Of a DNA stretch of 64,000 nucleotides, positions 50,151 to 59,200 are shown piece by piece. The DNA comes from Kiritimatiellia bacterium (GTDB lineage Bacteria; Verrucomicrobiota; Kiritimatiellia; RFP12; UBA1067), in NCBI GenBank assembly GCA_017405115.1, contig JAFRBA010000228.1:1-64000 (forward strand). Direction: 5' to 3'. A model generated the notes under the pieces. The model did no database searches. It saw only the letters and a program-made list of their open reading frames with translations, and was not told where the DNA came from. Each line of letters starts with the position of its first letter. Position 1 is the stretch's first letter. A program made the translations under genes and the position numbers.

Positions 50151-52133
50151 TCATTTCACAAGATCCGTCCAGTCGTAGGACTTGAGCGCGCCGTATACGA
50201 CCTCCGCAAACGAAATGTCGATGCTCGGGTCCCTCACCATGGCGGTCCAGCTCTGCGGCGCGCGTTCGGACGCGAAGGAAACGAACCTGCCGCGGGCGAG
50301 GAAGTAAGCATGCGCCGCAGGCACGACTGCGCGCCCCTCCACACGAAGCTCGCACTTCGCGCCGCCCACAAGGCCTGCAAACCATCCGGCCGCGGCAATC
50401 AGGTCCTCCGCGCGGTGCGCGACGAGGTTCTCGCCAAGCCACGAGAGCTTCGCCGCGATCTCCTGGTCGGGCGAGCGTCTCGCCCAGTACGAGCGGCGAT
50501 CCGTGGCGCCGGTCTCGCCGAACCCTCGAAGCTCCGCGACTGCGACCGGACGCCCCGCCGCCAGCAGCCCGCGCACCTTGCCGGCGTAAGCCAACCTGTT
50601 CGTCGCGTCGCCCGCAACGAGAATCGGCGTGCCGCCCGCCTTCGCGGGGATGAACGCCGTGACAGGCACGCGTGCCATGTCTGGCATGTCGAGGACCGCA
50701 GTGAAGACCTTGACTCCGTCCTTCTCGACCGAGCTGGACGCGCATGCCTTGGCCGCAGACGCATCTGCCAGCTTGATCCCGGCCGCATTCGCCACGACGT
50801 CCGGCGTGGGAGTAATGCGGGACTTCTCGAGGCGCGTCAGCTCGTCCGCGATCAAGTCGTACACGCTCCGCGCGCCTGGCAGCGACATCACGCCCCTGCC
50901 GGAAAGCACCTCGCACTCGGGCTTGCTGGCAAGCGCACAGTCGACGTTCGCGTAGTCGAAGCCGACGTCGAGCCGGCGCAGCGCGGCGCGGTCGACCGGC
51001 CACGCGGACATGTCGCCGACGAGATGCCTGCGGAACCACGCGCAGAAAGCCTCCTTCTCGCTTTCGTACCAGTGGTGCGGACCAGGGCAGTCGAAGTAGT
51101 CTATGAGCTCCGGCCTTCCCTCGCGGCGCCTGAACTCCTGCGCCTTGCGGATGGTCTCCATGCTCCCCGGATACGGAAAGAAGTCCCCCCAGGTGAACCC
51201 GGGGCAGAGCGCGGAGTCACCGTTCATCAGCATTAGCGAGAGGTGGTTGAGCCCGAACGCGAGCTGCCCGTGGATGACCTGCTCGCAGTCCTGCGGACCG
51301 CACTTGTCGCCGAGGTACATCATCGAAGTGAGGAACCCGGCCGGGTGGGCGGCGGAGAAGCGCCAGTCGACGGCGTTGAGGTATGAGCTCATCGTGCCGC
51401 CGCCGGACATCCCAGTGACGGCGACCTTCTTGGGATTTACCTCGGGGCGCGAAGCGAGCAGGTCGAGTGCGCGTATCCCGTCCCAGAGCCTGAACTGCGC
51501 GGTTCCCCATCCGACGAGGTGCGCGCGCAGCCCCGCGTTGACGTGGCCGCCCACGCTCCATATGTCAGTGCCAGGCAGCTGCTGCCGCTCGCCCTGGTCA
51601 ATAGGATCGTATATCAGCGTCGCGAAGCCGTGCTTGGCGGCAACGACGGCGGCACGCTGGTAGCAGGGCGAGTCCTTTCCGGCCTTCGTGTGTCCGCATG
51701 TGATGAGGACGCCGGGATACGGGGGCTTGAACGCCGGATCGGCGGGAATGAAGAACTGTCCGGTGACATAGTGTTTGGGGCGGCTCTCGAACACCACGCC
51801 CGCAATCGTGTATCCGTCGCGCTTGTAGACGTCGAAGTACTGCGGGTTGAGCGGAGTGCGCTCCGGAAATCCGCCGACGGCCGCTATCATCCTGTCCCGT
51901 AGCCTTGCGCGGTACGCCGCGATCTCGTCCGGAGTCTTGAGCGCGAACCAGGCCTCGTCGGCGGCATGGTCCATCTCGGCGACGCGGTTCACGAGCAGCT
52001 CCTGCATGTGCTCGCCCATGCCGAAGTGGTCGTATGCGGAGAGCCGGCGCGAAAGCGCGTCCTCCACAACGTCGCCACAGAGGGCGGCGGAGGCGGCGAA
52101 CGACGCAACCGACAGAACCAGTTTGACTTTCAT
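50151..52133 (-). CDS. Secreted two-domain alpha/beta-hydrolase, acetyl-xylan-esterase-like
   Basis: 660 residues with a Sec signal to about residue 20. The first hydrolase domain (about 80-380) has the nucleophile elbow GMSGGG (Ser 243), oxyanion-side segment GVLITCGHTKAGKD, and a late His in GPHHWYESEKEAF, consistent with CE7/AXE1-like carbohydrate esterases. Residues about 400-660 look like a second alpha/beta fold (TPILVAGDATNRLAYAGKVR, VAVAELRGFGETG) without a visible nucleophile elbow, so it is probably non-catalytic. Position between GH16 and a small beta protein suggests deacetylation of the same polysaccharide. Confidence 0.7.
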   Translation of the reverse strand: MKVKLVLSVASFAASAALCGDVVEDALSRRLSAYDHFGMGEHMQELLVNRVAEMDHAADEAWFALKTPDEIAAYRARLRDRMIAAVGGFPERTPLNPQYFDVYKRDGYTIAGVVFESRPKHYVTGQFFIPADPAFKPPYPGVLITCGHTKAGKDSPCYQRAAVVAAKHGFATLIYDPIDQGERQQLPGTDIWSVGGHVNAGLRAHLVGWGTAQFRLWDGIRALDLLASRPEVNPKKVAVTGMSGGGTMSSYLNAVDWRFSAAHPAGFLTSMMYLGDKCGPQDCEQVIHGQLAFGLNHLSLMLMNGDSALCPGFTWGDFFPYPGSMETIRKAQEFRRREGRPELIDYFDCPGPHHWYESEKEAFCAWFRRHLVGDMSAWPVDRAALRRLDVGFDYANVDCALASKPECEVLSGRGVMSLPGARSVYDLIADELTRLEKSRITPTPDVVANAAGIKLADASAAKACASSSVEKDGVKVFTAVLDMPDMARVPVTAFIPAKAGGTPILVAGDATNRLAYAGKVRGLLAAGRPVAVAELRGFGETGATDRRSYWARRSPDQEIAAKLSWLGENLVAHRAEDLIAAAGWFAGLVGGAKCELRVEGRAVVPAAHAYFLARGRFVSFASERAPQSWTAMVRDPSIDISFAEVVYGALKSYDWTDLVK

Positions 52134-52221
52134 GTTCCCTTCTTCCTACTTGTTGTTTTCTTCCCGTGTCAACACGACATTGTCGAGACACACTGAAACG
52201 TCCGGGCACCTATCGCCGCCA

Positions 52222-53532
52222 CTATTTCCTGCTCCCCGCAAATCCCCTTGCGCGCATTATCTTGGCGCACGATATCTTGGAGCTCTTCACGTGCGCGATC
52301 TTCTTCTCCTGCACGTTGTCACCGGGCTTGTACGCCCGCTCAAGCCTGTCGAGCGCGGCTGAGACCACGGAGTTGAGGCGCAGCATCTCGGCATCCGACG
52401 CGGCGCGGCGGCACGCCTCGACGCTCATCGTGCAGAGCTCGCCGATGCGGCGGCGTGCGTCCATAACCATCTCGTCGCCGGCAGCCCCCTCTGGCAGGTC
52501 CACGGGCTCGACGGGCAGCTCCGGCAGCGCCTTGAGCGGACGCTCCCTGTCGTAGACGCGGACGTAGTCGACCTCGAAGAAGTCCGGCAGCGGCACCTTG
52601 AAGAGGAGCGGGTTTGGCAGCCCCCACTGAGACTCCTTCATCCCCTCGGCGTTGACGCCGCCCTCCTGCCGCCTGGCGCGTTTCATCCGATAGCCGCTGG
52701 GCTCGGTCGACACAAGCACAAACTGCTCCACGTGCGACACCGCCCAGTTCTGCTCGCCGACCTTGCGTCCGTCGCAGTAGAAGTCGTATCCGTCCGGCGA
52801 CCACTCGCAGCCGAAGACGTGCCAGTCGCCGTCGCCGGACGGCGGAAGCGTCCAGTGGAAATGGTCGAACGGCACGTAGTCGCGTCCGTAGCCGCCGTAG
52901 AGGTTTCCGCAGACCATGCGCCCCTCGGTGTAGAGGGAGTGGTTCTCCATGATGTCGGTCTCGATGCCGGAGACGCCGTGGTCGGGATGAGCCCCGATGC
53001 TCGGCGACTGCAGCCAGAACGCGGCGTGCCAGCCCCTGTGCTTCGGCAGGCGACACCTGATCTCGAAGTAGCCGTACTTCTTCATGAACAGCGGGGTGCG
53101 CCGCTTGCCGAACGGCCAGAAGCCCTTCGTGTCCTTCGGGATGTCGTAGGAGAGCGACCCCGTCTGCAGGTGCGGCGAGCAGAAGTCGTCGCCCTCGCGC
53201 ACAAGGTGCAGGCGCATCGTCTCGCCGGTCATCTCCACTCCCTTGAAGTCGTGCGCGAACGCCGGAAAGTCCTCCCCCCAGAAGCTCTCGCGGCACATCC
53301 ACTTCGTCTTGTCTATCTCCCTGCCGTCGAATTCGTCGTGCCAGACGAGGTTCCACCGGCCGTCCGCAGGGAGAAGCGACGCGGCCTTGCCGGACAGCGG
53401 AGACGTCTTCGCCTCGATGACTTCCTTCGGCTCCATGTCCACGTAGTGTATCGGCGGTCGCTCCGCCGCCACGCAGGCGCCCGCCGCGAGAAACGCCGCC
53501 GCAAATGCCCCGATGTCAGATGCCGTCTTCAT
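52222..53532 (-). CDS. Secreted GH16 endo-beta-glycanase
   Basis: 436 residues from ATG 53532 (GGAGG upstream). After a signal peptide come the jelly-roll strands NLVWHDEFDG, YGYFEIRCRLP and the catalytic motif GIETDIMENHS (E-x-D-x-x-E: nucleophile and acid/base Glu), then WHVFGCEWSPDGYDFYCDG and a closing FFEVDYVRVYD. GH16 enzymes cut beta-1,3/1,4-glucans, agars, carrageenans or related galactans; the subtype cannot be told by eye. A helical C-terminal extension of about 100 residues ends in a basic stretch of unknown use. Confidence 0.9.
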   Translation of the reverse strand: MKTASDIGAFAAAFLAAGACVAAERPPIHYVDMEPKEVIEAKTSPLSGKAASLLPADGRWNLVWHDEFDGREIDKTKWMCRESFWGEDFPAFAHDFKGVEMTGETMRLHLVREGDDFCSPHLQTGSLSYDIPKDTKGFWPFGKRRTPLFMKKYGYFEIRCRLPKHRGWHAAFWLQSPSIGAHPDHGVSGIETDIMENHSLYTEGRMVCGNLYGGYGRDYVPFDHFHWTLPPSGDGDWHVFGCEWSPDGYDFYCDGRKVGEQNWAVSHVEQFVLVSTEPSGYRMKRARRQEGGVNAEGMKESQWGLPNPLLFKVPLPDFFEVDYVRVYDRERPLKALPELPVEPVDLPEGAAGDEMVMDARRRIGELCTMSVEACRRAASDAEMLRLNSVVSAALDRLERAYKPGDNVQEKKIAHVKSSKISCAKIMRARGFAGSRK

Positions 53533-53561
53533 GATGCTGCCTCCTTTTCTGTTCAAATGCC

Positions 53562-54965
53562 CTAGATCTTCGACATGTCGATGTCGGCGTCCATGAGATA
53601 CGAGTTGCACTTCGTCTTCCATGCGCCGCGCGTGAAGTCCGGGAAGTCGACCGCGGCGGACCTAGAGCGGGCGCTGCGCTCGGTGAGCTCGCACACCGCG
53701 CACCACGACGCGAGGTCGTACACGTCCATGTCGAGCGGCAGGCCGTTGCGCAGGGCGTAGGTCCACCGCAGGTCCATGAGGTAGTCCATCCCGCCGTGCC
53801 CGCCCGCCTTCACGGCGATCTCGCCGGCGGACTTGAAGAGCGGATGCATATATTCCCTGCGGATGCGTTCCGTCTCCGACTCGTTGAACTCGTGGTGTCC
53901 CTCCGGGGCGGTCATAGGCCACTTGTCCGCGGCCTCGATGAACACTTCAAGCCTCGGATAGCTCCTGAGCACCCCTTTCGTGCCTGATATCAGATTCAGC
54001 CGGGAATACGGGCGGGCGCTCGACACGTCGTGCTGCAGCATAATCGTGCGGCCGAGCGCCGTGCGGATCGTCGTGACGTTCATGTCGGCCATCGCGAAAC
54101 GCTGCGCACGGCCGGGATGCCCAGGCGGAAGCGTGGCCGCCGCGTACGACTCGTACGACTTCTGCACCCCGTCCACGGACACGAGGTAGTCGAATCTGTC
54201 TCCCCGGTTGATGCCCATGTCGAGTGCTATCGGCCCAAGTCCGTGCGTGGGATACTGGTTGCCGGCGTGTTCGATGTTCCAATGCGTCCGCCACATGTTG
54301 TACGCCCGCCCGCGGAAAATCGACCAGCGTCGATCGTGTATGTAGCCGCCTTCGCCGTGCAGAATGTCGCCAAGCAGCCCAAGCCGGCAGAGGTTGAGGG
54401 CCAACAGCTCATTTTCGCCGTAGCAGCAGTTTTCGAGCTGCATGCAGTGCCGCCTGGTGGCCTCGCTCTTCTCCACCAGCGCCCAGCACTCGTCCACCGT
54501 CATTGCGCTCGGCACCTCGATCATGGCGTGCTTGCCGCAGTCCATGGCATACAGGCCCACCCTCGCGTGCGCATCCCACGACGTGCACACGTAGACGACG
54601 TCGACGACGTCGAGCCCGCAGAGGCGCTTGAACTCCTCGGGACCGCCCTTGAACACGAGCGGCCTCGTGCCGGAAACGTCCGCAACCTCCGCAGCGGCCT
54701 TCTCCGCAAACTCCGGACGAATGTCGCAGACGGCCACGACCTCGACTCCCGCAATGCCGGCAAGACGTTTCGCCGCCGCGCCGCCGCGAGAGCCTACGCC
54801 CACCACCCCGACGCGCACCTTGTCCATCGGAGCGCACCTGAAGCCGCGCATCGGCGCGCCGTCTGCGGAGCGTCCGCCGCCCACGGACGAAGCACATCCG
54901 CATGCCGCGACCGCTGCGGCCGCAAACGCTCCGCCTTTTATGAAATCCCTTCTGCCTGACAGCAT
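53562..54965 (-). CDS. Tat-exported GH109-type NAD-dependent glycosidase (Gfo/Idh/MocA fold)
   Basis: 467 residues. The start is ATG 54965, giving the twin-arginine signal SGRRDFIKGGAFAAAAVAAC. The Rossmann motif is VGVVGVGSRGG. HCMQLENCCYGENELLALN, HGEGGYIHDRRW and YPTHGLGPIALDMGINRGDR match GH109 alpha-N-acetylgalactosaminidases, which use a tightly bound NAD for an oxidation-elimination-addition mechanism. Related Tat oxidoreductases of unknown specificity also share parts of this. It heads the operon with GH16, esterase and small beta protein, facing a XylR-type regulator. Confidence 0.82.
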   Translation of the reverse strand: MLSGRRDFIKGGAFAAAAVAACGCASSVGGGRSADGAPMRGFRCAPMDKVRVGVVGVGSRGGAAAKRLAGIAGVEVVAVCDIRPEFAEKAAAEVADVSGTRPLVFKGGPEEFKRLCGLDVVDVVYVCTSWDAHARVGLYAMDCGKHAMIEVPSAMTVDECWALVEKSEATRRHCMQLENCCYGENELLALNLCRLGLLGDILHGEGGYIHDRRWSIFRGRAYNMWRTHWNIEHAGNQYPTHGLGPIALDMGINRGDRFDYLVSVDGVQKSYESYAAATLPPGHPGRAQRFAMADMNVTTIRTALGRTIMLQHDVSSARPYSRLNLISGTKGVLRSYPRLEVFIEAADKWPMTAPEGHHEFNESETERIRREYMHPLFKSAGEIAVKAGGHGGMDYLMDLRWTYALRNGLPLDMDVYDLASWCAVCELTERSARSRSAAVDFPDFTRGAWKTKCNSYLMDADIDMSKI

Positions 54966-54996
54966 ATCAGCCACCCCTGTTTCACATTCCGCGAGC

Positions 54997-55054
54997 ATTC
55001 TACCATTTCCCTCGCGCCATGACAATTGCAAAGATGCGCATTATTTTGTATAAT
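54997..55054. promoter_or_regulatory. Back-to-back divergent promoters between the GH109 operon and its regulator
   Basis: Minus strand: TTGTCA (55020-55025), 17 bases, TGGTAGAAT with TAGAAT at 54997-55002. Plus strand: TTGCAA (55026-55031), 17 bases, TATAAT (55049-55054), ending 6 bases before the regulator ATG at 55061. The two -35 hexamers touch, so one bound protein could control both directions. Confidence 0.65.
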
Positions 55055-55060
55055 TGCGAC

Positions 55061-56194
55061 ATGGGCAGGAATTCGAGAAAAAAGGTGCTGATCCTGATGG
55101 AGTGGTACGACCACCCCCTGCGGGAGGGACTCGGGCGATACGCCGCCGAACACAAGTGGATCGTCACCGTGAACGACGGATGCACGCTGCCCGACGGGTG
55201 GCGAGGCGACGGAGTCATCACCTATTTCAATACGCGGAAGGACATCATCGACTACGTGACGCATGTCGACGTGCCCGTGGTGAACCTGAGCGGCTTTCGC
55301 CCGGACATCCCGTTTCCCTGCGTAACGGGGGACAACGTAGGGATGGGGCGGATGGCGGCGGACTTCTTCCTCAAGAAAGGCCTCACGCGGGCCGCGTACT
55401 TCTCGACGCAGTTCCACCGCCTGCAGAAGCTACGGCTCCACGGATTCGCCAGCCGGTGGAAAGCGAAGACCGGCAACAAGATATCGACCATCGTGCCAAA
55501 GCTCGACAAGCGGAACGTTCCGGCGGACGACTGGGCGGCTCTCTGCTCGTACATCGGCGAGAAGCTGACGAAGCTGCCGAAGCCCCTCGCCGTCTTCGCA
55601 TACTGCGACTACGACGCCTCTAAAGTCGAGACCGCCGCGCTGGAATCCGGCCTGCGCATCCCAGAAGACGTCGCGATCCTGGGCGTGGACAACGACCCTC
55701 TCGTCTGCAAGAACGAAATCGTGCCGATCTCGTCCATATGCCACGACCGCACGCGCATCGGATACGAAGGCGCGGCCCTGCTCGACAGGATAATGGGCGG
55801 ACGTCGGATCGGGAGCCGCACAGTCATGATCCTTCCCCGTCAGATCGAAGAGCGGGCGTCGACATGCGGAGTCTACTGCGACGACCCGTTCGCGCAGCGC
55901 GTGATCGCATTCTTCAGCAGCCGCCTGTCCTCGCACACAGGAGTCCAGGAGGCCGCCGCCGCGCTCGGAGTCAACCGTCGCTGGCTCGAGCGCCATTTCT
56001 CCACCCATGTGGGGCACACGATATCCCACTACCTCAGGCAGCTTCGCCTGGTCCGCGCATACCAGCAGGTCAAGGAGACGGACAGGCCGCTAGGCGACAT
56101 CGCGGCGGAATGCGGCTTTTCAAACGCGCAACATTTCAGCAACGCCTTCCGCGAGGCCTACGGCCGCCCACCTTCAAAAGCCCGCGCCGGATGA
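55061..56194 (+). CDS. XylR-type transcription regulator (sugar-binding domain plus AraC HTH)
   Basis: 377 residues from ATG 55061; an earlier in-frame ATG at 55019 lies upstream of the promoter -10 and is rejected. The sensor domain (MEWYDHPLREGLGRYA, ITYFNTRKDIIDYV, VAILGVDNDPLVCKN) lacks an N-terminal DNA-binding part. The C-terminal AraC domain is clear: VQEAAAALGVNRRWLERHFS and GDIAAECGFSNAQHFSNAFR. It is a homologue of the regulator at 46630. The shared divergent promoter makes the GH109/GH16 operon its likely target. Confidence 0.87.
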   Translation: MGRNSRKKVLILMEWYDHPLREGLGRYAAEHKWIVTVNDGCTLPDGWRGDGVITYFNTRKDIIDYVTHVDVPVVNLSGFRPDIPFPCVTGDNVGMGRMAADFFLKKGLTRAAYFSTQFHRLQKLRLHGFASRWKAKTGNKISTIVPKLDKRNVPADDWAALCSYIGEKLTKLPKPLAVFAYCDYDASKVETAALESGLRIPEDVAILGVDNDPLVCKNEIVPISSICHDRTRIGYEGAALLDRIMGGRRIGSRTVMILPRQIEERASTCGVYCDDPFAQRVIAFFSSRLSSHTGVQEAAAALGVNRRWLERHFSTHVGHTISHYLRQLRLVRAYQQVKETDRPLGDIAAECGFSNAQHFSNAFREAYGRPPSKARAG

Positions 56195-56256
56195 CGCCTC
56201 CACCTTGCGGGCAGCGCCGCGCACGACCTGGCGTCCGACTGGATGCGTCTTTTTGG

Positions 56257-56262
56257 TATAAT
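56257..56262 (+). promoter_or_regulatory. Promoter of hrpA, probably leaderless
   Basis: TTTTTGGTATAAT: extended -10 with TATAAT ending 8 bases before the ATG at 56271. No clear -35. Confidence 0.58.
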
Positions 56263-56270
56263 TCCCACGC

Positions 56271-59200
56271 ATGGAGACGAAGGACCTCAACTATCCGCCA
56301 GAACTGCCTGTGTGCGAGCACAGGGCGGAGATACTGTCCGCCATGAAGGCAAGCCCCGTGGTCATCGTCTGCGGCGACACCGGCTCCGGCAAGACGACCC
56401 AGCTGCCGAAAATGGCGCTCGAGCTGGGCCGCGCCGCGCACGGGCGGCGCATCGTCTGCACGCAGCCTCGCCGCCTCGCGGCAGTGACCGTCGCAGAGCG
56501 CGTAGCGGAAGAGCTCAAGGCGGAGGTCGGCGGGCTGGTCGGCTTCCGGCACCGCTTCGCGCGGCGCATTTCGTCCGAGACTCGCATCGAGTTCATGACA
56601 GACGGCGTCCTCCTCGCCGAGACCCGCTTCGACGCCCTGCTCCGCGCATACGACACCATAATAATCGACGAGGCGCACGAGCGGACTCTCAACGTCGACT
56701 TCCTGCTCGGCATCCTGAAGCGCATCCTCGAAAAGCGCCGCGACCTCAAGGTCGTCGTCTCGTCCGCAACCCTCGACGCCGCACGCTTCTCCGCCTTCTT
56801 CGGCAACGCCCCGGTCATATCGGTGCCGGGACGTCTCTTCCCGATAGAGATCAAGTACCGCCCGCCGCCCGAGGACGAGGACCGCGACCTTCCGCGCGAC
56901 GTCGCCGCCGCCGTCGCGGAGCTCCCTCCTGACGGCGACATACTCGTCTTCCTCCCGGGCGAACGAGACATTCGCGAGACCGCCGACCTCCTCGCCGACG
57001 TGCGCGCAGACGACGACGTCATCCCCCTTCTAGCCTCGCTGCCGGCCTCCGAGCAGCGCCGCGCCGTCCTCCCGTCCCCGCGCCGCCGCATCATACTCGC
57101 CACAAACATCGCCGAGACATCCGTCACCATCCCGGGAATACGGGCGGTCGTCGACTCCGGCCTCGCGCGCATATCGCGCTACGTGCACCGCACACAGGTG
57201 CAGAGGCTCCAGGTGGAGCCCGTCTCCCAGGCGTCTGCGCGCCAGCGCGCGGGGCGCTGCGGACGAGTCGGGCCCGGCGTCTGCCTACGGCTCTACTCCG
57301 AGGAGGACTTCGCCTCCCGCGACGCCTACACGCCTCCGGAAGTGCTGCGGTCCTCCCTCGCGGGCGTGATACTCGCCCTGCTCGACCTCCGACTCGGCGA
57401 CATCGACAAGTTCCCGTTCATCGACCCGCCGAAGCCCGCCATGGTGCGCGAGGGCCTGCGCGAGCTGCTGGAGCTCGGCGCCATCGGCCGTGCTGGCGTC
57501 GGGCCGGACGCCAGGGAAGTGGTCCTCACCGACGTCGGTCGCCGGCTCGCGAGGATACCAGTCGAGCCGCGCCTGGCCAGGATGCTGCTCGCCGCGTCGC
57601 AGAACGCCGTCCTGCCGTCCGTCCTCCCCATCGTGGCGGCGATGGCATGCGACGACCCGCGCCGACGGCCAATGGACGAGCGGGAGAAGGCCGAGCAGTC
57701 GCACGCGAGGTTCCGTGTCGCCGGCTCCGACTTCCTCGGGACGCTCAAGCTCTGGCAATGGTGGAACGACGAGACGAAGGACCTTTCGCAGTCGAAGTCG
57801 CGCAAGCTCTGCAAGGCCTCCTACCTCTCTTATCCGAAGATGCGCGAATGGCGCGACCTCGTCCACCAGCTGGAGACGCTCTCGAAGCGCATCGGCCTCG
57901 ACGCCGCCAGCGACAACGGCGGACCGGACATGATACACCGTTCGCTTCTTTCCGGCCTTCTGGGCCGCATCGGCAGATACGACGAGGATGAGCGCAACTA
58001 CCGCGGCGCCCACGGCCTAAGATTCGCCATCCACCCGTCCTCCGCCCTCGCCCGGAAGCGCGCGAAGGACAAGCCGCCGCCCGCCGGGCGACAGGCCCCC
58101 GCCGCGAAGCGCCAGGCTCCGGACTGGATCATGGCGGGCGAGCTGGTGGACACTTCGCGCATGTTCGCGCGCAATGCCGCGGTCATCGACGTGCGCTGGC
58201 TCGAGCCCGTCGCGGGGCCCATGTGCAGACACAGCTACCATTCGCCGGAGTGGGACGCGCAAACGGGATTCGTCCGCGCGACCGAGCAGGTGACGCTCTA
58301 CGGGCTGGTCATCGTGCAGGGCAGGCGCTGCGACTACAGCCGCATAGACCCCGCCGTCTCGCGCGCCGTGTTCATCCGCCGCGGGCTGATCGACGGCGAG
58401 TTCCCGAACCCTCCGCCGCAAGTGCGCGGCAACAACCGCCTGCTCGACGCGCTAAGGCGCCGGGCCGAGCGCTCCCGCCGTCCGGACACGCTGGACGCAG
58501 ACGGCATCTTCGCGCACTTCGACAAGGTGATTCCGCAGGGCATATGCTCGGCCAACGCGCTGCGCAAATGGCTGCGCGCGGCGCCAGCCGCCGAGACCGA
58601 GCCGTTCGTGCTGAAGCAGACCGACTGGTGGCCGGACGAGTCCGCCTCGGACCGGGACTTCCCCGACTCGCTGCGCATCGCAGGCGCCAAGCTGTCGCTT
58701 TCCTACCGGCATTCTCCCGATGACCCCGAGAACGACGGGGTCACCTGCTCGATCCGCCGGTCCGACGTCTCCGTGCTGCGGCTCTGGCGCAGCGACTGGC
58801 TGGTGCCGGGAATGCTGCCTGAGAAGATCTCGTGGATGCTGAACACGCTTCCATCGGCGCTCCGACGGACCCTTGCCCCGATATCGGACTCCACGGCGAT
58901 CCTGCTCTCACTGCTGAAGCCAGGGGCGCAGCCCCTCGAAGACGCCGTGCGAGAGGCCGCCTGCAGGCGCTGGGGCGTCAGGATTCCGAACGGGGCATGG
59001 GACTGGTCCAAGCTACCCCCTCACCTGAAGATGCGGTTCCGCGTGCGCGACGACACGACCGGGCGCACCGTCGCACTGTCCCGCGACCTTGACGAAGTGC
59101 TGCGCGCCGTAGGAGCGCCACGCGGCGGAGCGTCCGCCGCGCCGAGGCAGTCCGCCGTCTGCCGCACCTGGGAGTTCGGCACGATCCCCGAGTCGCAGAC

